The translations under genes and the position numbers were made by a program. From contig JBBIIK010000005.1 of the NCBI GenBank assembly GCA_037446555.1, forward strand, positions 62,001 to 126,000: a DNA stretch of 64,000 nucleotides. Direction: 5' to 3'. Under the pieces are notes generated by a model. The model had not been told where the DNA came from and did no database searches. It saw only the letters and a program-made list of their open reading frames with translations. Each line of letters opens with the position of its first letter. Position 1 is the stretch's first letter. This DNA comes from JANWVO01 sp037446555. GTDB lineage: Bacteria; Acidobacteriota; Terriglobia; Bryobacterales; Bryobacteraceae. Below are positions 45,101-53,522 of this stretch, one piece after another.

Positions 45101-45321
45101 GACGGCGCGCGCCAGAAGCCGGTTTCGTCCGTCTTCAGTTCGCGGGTCAGCCCCTGATCCATAGAACGGATGACCACGTCCGCTCCGGGCACCACCGCGC
45201 CCGACGCGTCAGTCACCGTTCCAGCCAGCGACCCATAGATTGTTTGTGCTGTCACCGGGCTGGCCAGCGCCACTGCTGCCACCAGCGCCAGCGCCCACCG
45301 AAAGACAGGATGGTTGTTCAT
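42139..45321 (-). CDS. Oar-like TonB-dependent receptor with carboxypeptidase-regulatory N-domain
   Basis: A 1060-residue outer-membrane protein. After a signal peptide (residues 1-25, ending SPVTAQ) comes a carboxypeptidase-regulatory-like domain (GSLAGTVTDASGAVVPGADV, FWRAPSLPIGRYQLEVAAKGF). A plug region follows (TITEEAPLIEATKAQISRG, NGARTRSNNFMLDGANNND), then a long beta-barrel ending in the terminal phenylalanine FTARYNF, the outer-membrane assembly signal. Such Oar-type receptors are abundant in Acidobacteriota and are thought to take up glycans or other large substrates; the ligand is unknown. No SusD-like partner is seen. Confidence 0.9.
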   Translation of the reverse strand: MNNHPVFRWALALVAAVALASPVTAQTIYGSLAGTVTDASGAVVPGADVVIRSMDQGLTRELKTDETGFWRAPSLPIGRYQLEVAAKGFEKVIRGPLTVESSVERAVDVTLKPSGTQEVITITEEAPLIEATKAQISRGVETRRILELPGLNTLNGLALLQPGVTGNNAGRPGSGFVVNGARTRSNNFMLDGANNNDQSLSIPRQSPAPEYLGEFRIITNTFSAEYGRNSGSVVMQVTKSGSNEFHGIARWSWLGNGWDAFTTGQQRTFNAQKQAGASDYDAMRRARGVSVRNQVLGSVGGPIIKNKLFFFGGYDLDRLRSTANPVTNAYSQQAWDLLTQYQNSFAPGTVAFLKQWHPVANDPTPVGTVNVAIPGGPTLALPVQQYRRGAGQALSYGRDIHRGLMRYDWRLTDKDNLQMRWIKDDNTDPGSPASLAVNQVGSIVVNNNATINHIRVWSPTLVMETRLSYARREASFPENFPAQFSISGSGLPTIGNQNFPQYRTDNLYELTNNWSQMRSRHTLRYGFNYLQYRLNSFFAPASRGVISYPSLADFLFDRNAQFSQYAGTGSVPAKTHEFQGFFADDYRLTNSLMLNLGIRYEYTSVPFGFFSNAKADVNNWAPRFGFAWSPKASDGLLGWISGNGKFVLRGGYAISYDQVFQNILLNTARNYPRGVTVTLANLTGTQIFDPAKRPAPPQPSDYRGDPNLLPYRYYSPDKRIQQPYSQQVSLGIERQFTADYAFKLFYVGTRGARLVREAERNLGFFAAAVNANPELLQPVVQSYGMKPATVSGQAAFRVDPTRGSILVGDGYGMSNFHSMQLTVEKRFSKGYQFEANYTWSTFISENDDILGGQTNRTLPSVPFNMRLDKARSGFDTPHRFVLNGIYQFPQFFQQKGLWGRIVDGWSISGITTMQQGWPFSILNANNPLGILPGAISTINFSQRAGFNLNGTPGTGSSPTVPNPMWMAYPNNSGLIGAGANIRRVGNTYNTDAALIKRVRTFGESQSLELRWEVFNVFNHRNFNALPGNTVSANTNNTTFLNLGFTNVGGRSMIFTARYNF

Positions 45322-45467
45322 CGTCCCTCATCTCCTGTACAGACTTGTAAGAACCTGGACTTGTTGGCGAGATCCGCCGCAACGCCCGGAACCGGTCTGG
45401 AGCACTCCCCAGCCGGATCCAGGAGTCGAATGCAAGGCCTAACATGGTCAGACCCCTCAGTGCTTCC

Positions 45468-45473
45468 TGTATA
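45468..45473 (-). promoter_or_regulatory. Candidate -10 element (TATACA) for the first Oar-like gene
   Basis: TATACA on the minus strand with T-rich sequence about 17 bp further up; it would give a leader of about 140 nt. The 400-bp gap 45322-45721 otherwise holds only this and the terminator of the next gene; no ORF is supported. Confidence 0.35.
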
Positions 45474-45658
45474 ACACATTTTGAACATGAAAAAAAGTCG
45501 CACTCGACCCTGACTCCCACTTATCCGTGGGAAGAGCCGGTTCCTCAGCCTGCCACGGAATGCCGATGCGCCACCGGCGCTTCTCCACTGCGCGCAGTCC
45601 GTTTTTTCAATGAGATCCCAAATAGCCAGAGAACATGGAAAGCAGCGGCAAAAGGAAA

Positions 45659-45692
45659 GCCGCCGGACATCCCGGTGGGAATGCCCGGCGGC
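45659..45692 (-). terminator. Rho-independent terminator of the second Oar-like gene
   Basis: On the minus strand GCCGCCGG (45692-45685) pairs with CCGGCGGC (45666-45659), with further inner pairing, followed by a T-rich stretch (tttccttttg). It lies about 30 bp beyond the receptor stop. Confidence 0.75.
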
Positions 45693-45721
45693 TGCGAGCC
45701 TTCACCGCCTGAGAGTGCGGT

Positions 45722-48700
45722 TTACCAGAAGGCCTTGAAGCCGATCTGCACCTGCCGCGGATAGCCGTTGCCGATCCACGCCTGGTGCGGGAAGATCGTG
45801 CCGAAGTTGGGGTCGTTGGGGTTCGTGTTGAAGTGGCTGTCGCGTCCGAAGAAGTAATAGTTGGTGAGGTTGAACGCCTCGCCACGGATCTGGGCGCGCA
45901 GCCGCTCGGTGATGTTGATGGTCTTCGAGATGGCCATGTCGATGTTGAACAGCTGCTGCTTGCGGATCTGGCCGCTGCGGAACGGCGTCATGCGGCTGTT
46001 GCTTGGCGTCGATCCGCCGCCCGGCGCGTAGCTGGGCAACATCAGCCATGCGTACTGGCTGAAGTCCGTAGCGGAGCAGCCGCGCGAGATGCTGAACGAC
46101 TGCGGCACGACGCGCCCGTCGTCGAACATACGCAGCACGCACGGGTTCCACCCCTTGATCTGGTGCAGCTTCCAGTCGACTGTGCCCGTCCAGTCGCCGC
46201 CCGTCGTGCGCGGATCCTTCAGCATGACCACGTTGCCCGGCAGGTTGTTCGGCTCGCCCGAAGACCACTGGGTGTAGGTGCTGAGGGTCCAGCCGCCGAC
46301 GAACGCGTTGGCGAGCTTGCCGATGTTGCCGCCGAACTTCTTGCCGCGGCCGAAGGGCAGGTCGTATACGGTATTGAACTTCAGGTAGTGGGGCCGGTCG
46401 TTGAAGTACAGGCCCTGCTGAGGCTTGTCGTTGAAGGGATCGGCGTAGCCCCACCGCTCCATCATCTTGCTCAGTGTGTAGTTCCACAACAGCGTCAGGT
46501 CGCGGCCGATGCGCTGGTTGTAATTGATCTGGAGCGAGTTGTACCAGATCTTCGACGTGTTCAGCCCCTGCATCAGCATGTCGCCGGAAAACTGCGGGAA
46601 TGGCCGGTTGAGCTGATACCGGGTCAGCCGGTCGGCAGTGAAATGCGTGGTGCCGCGGAATGCCTCAATGCCCTTGAACGGGTTGGGCAGCGTCGCGTTA
46701 CAAAACGCGGGGCTGCCGCCCTCGAGCGGGTTGCACTGGGCACGGAACGCCGCCGAAGGGATATTGAACGCCTTCTCATCATTGGCGCCCACGGTGCGGC
46801 TGCCAACGTAGGAGATATCGAGCGTCGAGTTGCCCGAGAGCAGATACTGGAAGCCGAACGAGAACTGATGCACGTAGGGCGTCCAGAAGTCCGGGTTGAA
46901 CCAGTTCGTGTTGCGCCCGAGGAAGGTGTTGTAACCGCCAGAGGCGCCCGCCGGGAACTTGATCCCGCCCGGATAGGGGTTGGTGAGCAGCGTATTGGAC
47001 ACGAGCGTCCTTCCGCCGTCCTCGCTGTTCACCATGGGCGTGTTCTCGGTGAATCCCGCGAACTGCAGGAAGTTGTTGTTCGGGTTCATGTAGTACAAGC
47101 CGTAACCGCCGCGCATGACCAGCTTGTTTGCCAATTGATAGGCGAAGCCGGCGCGAGGCTGCCAGTTGTTGAAATCGCGCTTTGAGACGATCGCGGGATT
47201 GCCGCCCACGCCGACGAACTCCAGCCCGCCCGTGAGGTTGGCCAGGTTCGGATACTGAGCAATCATCGCGGCAGGAATCTGGCTGGCGATGGGACTCCGG
47301 GCGGAGGCGTTGAAGCCACGGTTCATGCGGTTCCACTTCTCGTCGGGAGGACCGTTGTAGTCCCAGCGCAGTCCGAGGTTCAGAGTCAGGCGGCGCGTGA
47401 CCTTCCAGTCATCCTGGAAGTAGGGCGCGAAGTACCACTGACGGTTGAACGGATACAGCGGGATGTTGACCGAGCCTGTAACGCCGCCGATCAGGAACGA
47501 GGCGTAAGCATCGCCCGCCGTAGGTTCGCCCTGGTTCCAGATCCGCTGCGTCCATTGCGTCTGGCCCTGGAACAGGAGGATGTTGCCCGTATTCTGCTGG
47601 ATGAAGTGGATGCGGCGCACGTCGACTCCCATCTTCATCGTGTGACCGCGCCAGATCTTGGTCAGGTTGCCCATCAGGTTGTAGTTGTTGGTGATGTTGA
47701 TGGACTGGTAGCGCCCGAGCGAGCTGTAGCCCGAGAACTCCCAGCGGCCAAAATAGCGCGGCGTGGGCAACTGGTTGATGAGCGACGCCGGCAGCCCCAG
47801 GCTGGTCAGGTCGAAGTTCTCGTTGGCGCGTCCGAAGCCCTTCTCGATGAAGCGGTTATAGGAGCCGCGCACGTTGAGCACCGTCGTCGGCGAGGCGGTC
47901 CACACCCAGTCGAGCACGTAGGCGTCGTTGATCCGCTGGAAGGGTTGCTGCCCGTCGGTGCCGACCTTGTTGTCGAGGTTGTTCACCGCGCGATCCTCGG
48001 TGCGGTCGTTGGAAGCATGCCGCACGAAGGCGCGGTGGTTCTGGCCGAAGTTCCAGTCGAACTTCAGGATCAGGTTGTAGAACTTGTCCTTCGCCGCGTA
48101 TTGCGGGTTCAAATTGTTCACGGTCGAGTAACGCACGCCGGCCGTCTTTGCGTTGGGCAGCGGCATGAATTTCGTCACCGCTGCGGCCACCGGGCTGATC
48201 ATCGAAGAGGGGATAATGTTTCCCGGGAAGGGCGTGCGCTGCGGGTCGTCATTCACCAGCGTGTAGCTGTATGGGTTGTAGATCGTGACCGGCCGGCCGT
48301 CGGCAGCTGTCAATTTGGAGAAGTCCCCCTGACGCATTTCCGGCTCTGGATAGGAGTTTTGCAGGAATTGCGGCCAATTCTCGCGGTAATTCTCGAAGCT
48401 GCCCATGTAAAACAGGCGAACGTCGCCGTCCTTTTTCAGTAGCCTGGGCAGATACACCGGACCGTCAACCTGGAAGCCGTACTGGTCCAGGCTGTGATCC
48501 GGCCGCGCGGCGCCGACCGCGTTGTTCTGATACGTGTTCGCGTCGAGGGTCTTCCGGCGCATGAACTCCCAGCCGGTGACATGGAAATCGTTAGTGCCCG
48601 ACTTGAGAACTACGTTGAACACGCCGCCGCCCGTCTTGCCGTATTGGGCGTCGTAAGAGTTCTGCTGCACGCTGAACTCCTGCACCGCGTCGACGATGGG

Positions 48701-49339
48701 AACGTAGGCGATGTTGTTGTTGCCTGCCTGCCCGTTGTTGGGCGCGCCGTCGAGCAGGAACTCGTTGTTCGACTGCCTGCCTCCGTTGACCGACCATTCC
48801 GCGATGGCGCCGTTGTCGAACGGGCGCTGCCAGATGGCCGCCCCGCGGAAGGTGACGCCGCTCATCATCGCGCCCAGCATGAACGGATTGCGCGAGTTCA
48901 GAGGCATCTCGACCACCTGCCGCTGGTTGACCACCGCGGCGCGGCTGGCGGTCTGGGTCTCGAGCGCCGCCGCCTCGGCGGTGACGTTGATCGACTCGGT
49001 CACCATCCCCACCTCGAGCGTGATGTCGAGCGGCACGATGCGGCCGACTTCCAGCACCAGGTTCTCCCGGTTGAACTGCTTGAACCCTTCCGCCTGCACC
49101 GTGACCCGGTAGTCACCGGGACGCAGAAACGGGATCGAGTATGTTCCCGTGGAGTCCGTGGTCGCTGTCGATGTCTCGTTGGTCGCCGTGTTGACAGCGG
49201 TGACCTTGGCATTGGGGACCACGCCGCCCGTGGAGTCGAACACGCGCCCCGAAATAGTGGCGCGGAACTCCTGCGACATGGCGAAGGCAGCCAGAACACA
49301 CAGCAAGACGCCGGTTCTGGCCAGAGCGGATCGACTCAT
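45722..49339 (-). CDS. Oar-like TonB-dependent receptor with carboxypeptidase-regulatory N-domain
   Basis: The 1205-residue protein has the same plan as its neighbour: signal peptide (residues 1-22, VLLCVLAAFAMSQ), regulatory domain (ATISGRVFDSTGGVVPNAKV, YSIPFLRPGDYRVTVQAEGF), and plug (NVTAEAAALETQTASRAAVV, NGGRQSNNEFLLDGAPNNGQ). A large barrel ends in QIGFKAFW, with an aromatic final residue. It is only distantly similar in sequence to the receptor downstream, so the pair is not a recent duplication. The start at 49339 follows an aaggggg ribosome site; the in-frame extension above it is not signal-peptide-like. Confidence 0.9.
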   Translation of the reverse strand: MSRSALARTGVLLCVLAAFAMSQEFRATISGRVFDSTGGVVPNAKVTAVNTATNETSTATTDSTGTYSIPFLRPGDYRVTVQAEGFKQFNRENLVLEVGRIVPLDITLEVGMVTESINVTAEAAALETQTASRAAVVNQRQVVEMPLNSRNPFMLGAMMSGVTFRGAAIWQRPFDNGAIAEWSVNGGRQSNNEFLLDGAPNNGQAGNNNIAYVPIVDAVQEFSVQQNSYDAQYGKTGGGVFNVVLKSGTNDFHVTGWEFMRRKTLDANTYQNNAVGAARPDHSLDQYGFQVDGPVYLPRLLKKDGDVRLFYMGSFENYRENWPQFLQNSYPEPEMRQGDFSKLTAADGRPVTIYNPYSYTLVNDDPQRTPFPGNIIPSSMISPVAAAVTKFMPLPNAKTAGVRYSTVNNLNPQYAAKDKFYNLILKFDWNFGQNHRAFVRHASNDRTEDRAVNNLDNKVGTDGQQPFQRINDAYVLDWVWTASPTTVLNVRGSYNRFIEKGFGRANENFDLTSLGLPASLINQLPTPRYFGRWEFSGYSSLGRYQSINITNNYNLMGNLTKIWRGHTMKMGVDVRRIHFIQQNTGNILLFQGQTQWTQRIWNQGEPTAGDAYASFLIGGVTGSVNIPLYPFNRQWYFAPYFQDDWKVTRRLTLNLGLRWDYNGPPDEKWNRMNRGFNASARSPIASQIPAAMIAQYPNLANLTGGLEFVGVGGNPAIVSKRDFNNWQPRAGFAYQLANKLVMRGGYGLYYMNPNNNFLQFAGFTENTPMVNSEDGGRTLVSNTLLTNPYPGGIKFPAGASGGYNTFLGRNTNWFNPDFWTPYVHQFSFGFQYLLSGNSTLDISYVGSRTVGANDEKAFNIPSAAFRAQCNPLEGGSPAFCNATLPNPFKGIEAFRGTTHFTADRLTRYQLNRPFPQFSGDMLMQGLNTSKIWYNSLQINYNQRIGRDLTLLWNYTLSKMMERWGYADPFNDKPQQGLYFNDRPHYLKFNTVYDLPFGRGKKFGGNIGKLANAFVGGWTLSTYTQWSSGEPNNLPGNVVMLKDPRTTGGDWTGTVDWKLHQIKGWNPCVLRMFDDGRVVPQSFSISRGCSATDFSQYAWLMLPSYAPGGGSTPSNSRMTPFRSGQIRKQQLFNIDMAISKTINITERLRAQIRGEAFNLTNYYFFGRDSHFNTNPNDPNFGTIFPHQAWIGNGYPRQVQIGFKAFW

Positions 49340-49430
49340 TCGGTAGAACCCCCTTCTCTGAAATCGTGTCCCCGCGCACGGCTTCACCGGGATCAGCGAG
49401 AACTCCCCTGGCCCGTACTCGGGTAGGGGC

Positions 49431-49459
49431 AGTTTATCAGAGGGCACGGCAGAATGCAA
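49431..49459 (-). promoter_or_regulatory. Sigma-70-type promoter of the second Oar-like gene
   Basis: TTGCAT (49459-49454) and TAAACT (49436-49431) are separated by 17 bp on the minus strand, about 92 bp upstream of the start codon. Confidence 0.5.
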
Positions 49460-49528
49460 TGGCAATTCGCGTAAAGCTTACATCCCTGACTGAAGAGGTT
49501 CTGGCAGCGTCGCGGACCGAAAAACGCA

Positions 49529-49562
49529 ACGGGCGGCAGCCCCTTATGGAGCTGCCGCCCGT
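49529..49562 (-). terminator. Rho-independent terminator of clpC
   Basis: A 12-bp perfect stem (ACGGGCGGCAGC with its complement) with a 10-nt loop, followed on the minus strand by tgcgttttt. It is 24 bp past the clpC stop. Confidence 0.8.
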
Positions 49563-49585
49563 GCAGAACGGAAGGGCGGTTGAAG

Positions 49586-52063
49586 TCAGAAGGGATACAG
49601 CGAGATCGGCTGCGGACCCGCGCCCGCGCCCACCGTGGCGACATCGCCTTCCGGCGGGATCTGCCGGCAGAAGACGCCCGTGTCGCCGAGGTAGACCTCG
49701 TACTCGGCATTCTCGCGGATCACGCCCTGAATCAGCGCTTCCGACAGCGGGTCCTCCACGTACTTCTGGAGCGCCCGCCGCAACGGGCGCGCTCCGTAGC
49801 TGCGGTCGCCGCAAGTCTTCTCGAGAATGTACTTCGAGGCGTCCTCGTGCAGCCTCACCTTGATGCCCTTGGCTGCCAGGTTGGCGTTGAGCTGTCCCAC
49901 CATCAGGTCGATGATCTTCACGAGGTCCTCGTCGGTGAGCGACGTGAACAGGATGACCTCGTCCAGACGGTTCAGGAATTCGGGGTTAAACGCGCGCTTC
50001 ACCTCGCCCTGCACCATCTCCTCGACCTTCTGCGGAATGCCGCTCGCCTCCTGCGCGTGGAAGCCGAGCTGTCCCTTCTTGTCGAGGAAGCGCGCGCCCA
50101 GGTTCGACGTCATGATGATGATCGTGTTCTTGAAGTCGACCGTGTTTCCGAGCCCGTCGGTCAGCTGTCCGTCCTCGAATACCTGGAGCAGAATGTTGTA
50201 CACGTCCGGGTGCGCCTTCTCGATCTCGTCGAGCAGGATCACCGAATAGGGGTTGCGCTTCACACGCTCGGTCAGCTGCCCGCCCTCTTCATAGCCAACG
50301 TAGCCCGGCGGCGAGCCGATGAGCTTGGAAACCGAGTGCTTCTCCATGAACTCGCTCATATCGAAGCGGATGAGCGACTTCTCGCTGCCGAAAAGGAACT
50401 CGGCCAGCGCCTTCGCTACCTCGGTCTTGCCGACACCGGTGGGGCCGAGGAACAGGAACGAGCCCGCGGGCCTCTTGGGCGATTTCAGGCCCGCGCGCGA
50501 GCGCCGGATGGCGCGCGCCAGCGCGTTGATCGCCTTGTCCTGGCTAATCACGCGCTTGTGCAGCTCCTGCTCGATCCGCAGCAGCTTCGCCGCCTCCTCT
50601 TCCTTGATCGCCGTCACCGGGACGCCCGTCCATCGCGCCACCACTTCCTCGATGTCTTCCTTGGAGACGACGCCGGTGGCCGTGTCATCCAGATTGTACT
50701 TCTCCCGGAGCTGGCGGAGATTCTCACGCTCCCGCCGCTCTTCGTCGCTGAAGAAGCGCGCCTTCTCAAACTCGTGGTTGGCGATGGCCGTCTCCATCCG
50801 GTGCACGATGAACTTGATCCGCTTCTGCACCTCGGCCACCTCGGCGGGCAGCGTGGTCTGCTTCAGCTTCACGCGCGCGCCGGCTTCGTCGATCAGGTCG
50901 ATCGCCTTGTCAGGCAGGAAGCGGTCCGGGATGAAGCGGCTGGAAGCGTAGACGGCGGTACGGATCGCCTCGTCGGTGTAGGCCACGGCGTGGAACTTCT
51001 CATACCGCTCCTTGATGCCGAACAGGATCTTGCAAGCGTCCTCTTCGCTGGGCGGAGGAACCTTCACCGCCTGGAAGCGCCGCTCGAGAGAGCGGTCTTT
51101 TTCGATGCTCTTGCGGAACTCGCCCGGCGTCGTGGCGCCGATGCACTGGATTTCGCCGCGGCTCAGCGCCGGCTTCAGGATATTGGCCGCGTCAAGCGAC
51201 CCCTCGGCCGATCCGGCGCCCACCAGCGTGTGCAGCTCGTCGATGAAGATGATGGCGTTCTGGTTCTCCATCAGCTCCTTCATGATCGTCTTGAGCCGCT
51301 CCTCGAACTGCCCGCGGTACTTCGTGCCAGCCACAATGAGGCTCAGGTCCAGCGCCAGGATGCGCTTGTCGGCCAGGAAGCTCGGCACGTCGCCTTCCAC
51401 GATCCGCTGCGCCAGCCCCTCGACGATGGCCGTCTTGCCAACGCCCGGCTCGCCGATCAGGACGGGATTGTTCTTGGTGCGGCGGCACAGGATCTGCACC
51501 ACGCGCTCGACTTCATAGTCGCGCCCGATCAGCGGATCCAATTGCCCGTCGGCGGCCGCCTGCGTGAGGTCCCGGCTGAATTCGGACAGCAGAGACGCCT
51601 CTTTCGACGCCCGCGACGCCGGCGGCGCCTTCTCGCCCGTGGCGCGCGCGATCTCCTCCCGCACCTGGTTCAGCCTCAGCCCCCGCTCATGCAGCAGCTC
51701 GGCGGCGAAGCACTTGTCTTCCCTGAGCAGACCCAGCAGCAGATGTTCCGTGCCAATGTGCTTGTGCCCCAGCCGCTCGGCCTCCTCGGCCGCGTAGGCC
51801 AGGACGCGTTTGCACTCGGTGGAAAGCGGCAGGTCGACGCTGGTGGGGACCTTCTCCCGAGTTGTCGTCTGGGCCTCGATCTGCTTCTTGATCGACTCGA
51901 TGTTGGCCTGGGACCGCAGGAAGCGGTTGGCCAGAAGCTTGTCTTCCCGGAGCAGCCCCAGCAGCAAGTGCTCTGTCTCGATGTAGGGGCTGCCGAACTG
52001 GCAGGCCTCGTAACGGGCGAAGAAGATTACCCTTCTCGCCTTTTCCGTGTAGCGTTCAAACAT
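49586..52063 (-). CDS. clpC: ATP-dependent Clp protease ATP-binding subunit ClpC
   Basis: ClpC unfolds proteins and feeds them to ClpP. The 825-residue protein has two N-terminal Clp repeats (RVIFFARYEACQFGSPYIET and RVLAYAAEEAERLGHKHIGT). The first AAA domain has GEPGVGKTAIVEG. A middle coiled region with a UVR-like helix follows (about 420-470). The second AAA domain has FLGPTGVGKTEVAKALAE and GSPPGYVGYEEGGQL. ClpC rather than ClpA or ClpB is indicated by the short middle domain and the two N-repeats. No mcsAB or ctsR is adjacent. Confidence 0.94.
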   Translation of the reverse strand: MFERYTEKARRVIFFARYEACQFGSPYIETEHLLLGLLREDKLLANRFLRSQANIESIKKQIEAQTTTREKVPTSVDLPLSTECKRVLAYAAEEAERLGHKHIGTEHLLLGLLREDKCFAAELLHERGLRLNQVREEIARATGEKAPPASRASKEASLLSEFSRDLTQAAADGQLDPLIGRDYEVERVVQILCRRTKNNPVLIGEPGVGKTAIVEGLAQRIVEGDVPSFLADKRILALDLSLIVAGTKYRGQFEERLKTIMKELMENQNAIIFIDELHTLVGAGSAEGSLDAANILKPALSRGEIQCIGATTPGEFRKSIEKDRSLERRFQAVKVPPPSEEDACKILFGIKERYEKFHAVAYTDEAIRTAVYASSRFIPDRFLPDKAIDLIDEAGARVKLKQTTLPAEVAEVQKRIKFIVHRMETAIANHEFEKARFFSDEERRERENLRQLREKYNLDDTATGVVSKEDIEEVVARWTGVPVTAIKEEEAAKLLRIEQELHKRVISQDKAINALARAIRRSRAGLKSPKRPAGSFLFLGPTGVGKTEVAKALAEFLFGSEKSLIRFDMSEFMEKHSVSKLIGSPPGYVGYEEGGQLTERVKRNPYSVILLDEIEKAHPDVYNILLQVFEDGQLTDGLGNTVDFKNTIIIMTSNLGARFLDKKGQLGFHAQEASGIPQKVEEMVQGEVKRAFNPEFLNRLDEVILFTSLTDEDLVKIIDLMVGQLNANLAAKGIKVRLHEDASKYILEKTCGDRSYGARPLRRALQKYVEDPLSEALIQGVIRENAEYEVYLGDTGVFCRQIPPEGDVATVGAGAGPQPISLYPF

Positions 52064-52254
52064 ATGGTCTCAGCCTCTCGTGGAAACCTGTGGCAAATCA
52101 CGGACGCGCCCAGGTCTCCCGGGTTCTGCCGGCTTTGGAGCTCGAACGGGAAGACAACGCGGCGCCAGCAGCCCCTACCTAGATTGTAAGATGCACCGGG
52201 GCCCGGTCCGGCGGCCGAATTCCGCCGCCCCCTCCATACTCTATCGGCCGAAAA

Positions 52255-52944
52255 TCACGCCGGCCGTAGTGCGCCTCCCTCCAGGCGCAGCACCCGGTGC
52301 GCCCGGCGGGCGAAGGCAGGATTGTGGGTCACATACAGAGTGGCCAGCGAGTGCCGCTCGTGAACGGCATCGATCAGATCCATCACCTGCGCCGCGGTGC
52401 GCTCGTCCAGGCTTCCGGTGGGCTCGTCGGCCAGCAGGATCGACGGCCCTCCGGCCAGCGCCCGGGCCAGAGCCACGCGCTGTTGCTCGCCTCCGGAAAG
52501 CTCGCCCGCCAGGTGGCTGGCGCGGGCTTCGAGGCCGGTCTCCTCTAGCAGCGCCGATGCCGCTTCCCTGGCCTCGGTGCGCCGGACACCGCGAATCAGC
52601 AGCGGCATCATCACGTTTTCCAGCGCCGTGAATTCCCCGAGCAAAGTATTGCGCTGCCAGACGTAGCCGATGGTGCGGTTGCGCACCTCGGCCAGATGCG
52701 GCTCGCTCATGGCCGACACATCGGCGCCTCCGATCCACACCCGCCCTTCCGTAGGCCGCTCGAGCAAGCCCAGAAGGTACAGCAGCGTCGTCTTGCCTGC
52801 CCCGCTCTCGCCGGTGAGCGCCACCCGCTCGCCGCGCTGCACTTCGATGTCCACGCCCGAGAAGACAACCAGCGTGCCGGCAGGCGCGGCGAAGGCCTTG
52901 GACAGGCCCTCACCCCGCAGGGGCGCCGGCGCAGGATCGGTCAC
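52255..52944 (-). CDS. ABC transporter ATP-binding protein, LolD/MacB type
   Basis: A 229-residue ATPase of the LolD/MacB/FtsE group. It has Walker A GESGAGKTTLLYLLG, a Q-loop in GYVWQRNTLLGEFTALENV, the signature LSGGEQQRVALARAL, Walker B ILLADEPTGSLD and the H-loop YVTHNPAFA. The GTG start at 52944 is chosen because a GGAGG site lies six bases upstream and it gives the usual LolD length; an ATG at 53061 would add a proline-rich extension. No permease gene is adjacent, so it may serve the MacB-type permeases at 11-13.4 kb or others elsewhere. Confidence 0.88.
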   Translation of the reverse strand: MTDPAPAPLRGEGLSKAFAAPAGTLVVFSGVDIEVQRGERVALTGESGAGKTTLLYLLGLLERPTEGRVWIGGADVSAMSEPHLAEVRNRTIGYVWQRNTLLGEFTALENVMMPLLIRGVRRTEAREAASALLEETGLEARASHLAGELSGGEQQRVALARALAGGPSILLADEPTGSLDERTAAQVMDLIDAVHERHSLATLYVTHNPAFARRAHRVLRLEGGALRPA

Positions 52945-53039
52945 GCCGGCCTCCGGGCGAAGTGGAGGAATTGTTCGATCCGCCTGGGGCTCGTGCTCAT
53001 CGGGAAAAGGGGGCTCAGCTCCCAAATGCCCAGAGTACG

Positions 53040-53513
53040 ATGCCCCGCTTTCGCTTTGCATCCCTGATCAGCGCTCCTGTGGAGCGAGTCTGGGCCCTTC
53101 ACGAGTCTCCGGACGCGCTGGAAAGGCTCCTGCCTCTGGACGGCAGCGTGCGGCTGCTGGGACGGCGCAGCGGGCTCGAGCCGGGCTCGGGTGCCGAACT
53201 CGAGTTACGCTTCGGCCCGTTCCGCCTGCGGTGGGTGGCGCGCCATACTGAACGCGTGCCGCTGTCGCACTTCTGCGACGTGCAGGAGCGCGGCCCGTTC
53301 CGCCTTTGGCGGCACCGGCACGGCTTCGAGGCGCGCGGAGCGGACCGCTGCCTGCTCGCCGACGAGGTGGAGTTCTCGCTCCCGCTGGCGCCGGTGGCGG
53401 ATTGGGCCGGCGCGTGGCTCGCAAAACACATGCTGCGGAAAATGTTCGCCATGCGGCACACCCGAAGGGCTGAAGCCTGCGGCGCTCAAATCCTCGAACA
53501 GGAGAACTGCTGA
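53040..53513 (+). CDS. SRPBCC (START-like) domain protein
   Basis: The 157-residue protein has the START/polyketide-cyclase-like pattern: FASLISAPVERVWALHESPDALERL at the start, repeated beta strands (SGAELELRFGPFRLRWVARH), HFCDVQERGPFRLWRHRHGFE and a long C-terminal helix (ADWAGAWLAKHMLRKMFAMRH). This type is often annotated as a ligand-binding cyclase/dehydrase-like protein; ligand and role are unknown. Its start lies about 95 bp from the divergent ABC ATPase start, and its end is about 10 bp from the convergent dnaB end. Confidence 0.75.
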   Translation: MPRFRFASLISAPVERVWALHESPDALERLLPLDGSVRLLGRRSGLEPGSGAELELRFGPFRLRWVARHTERVPLSHFCDVQERGPFRLWRHRHGFEARGADRCLLADEVEFSLPLAPVADWAGAWLAKHMLRKMFAMRHTRRAEACGAQILEQENC

Positions 53514-53522
53514 GAAGGCGCC

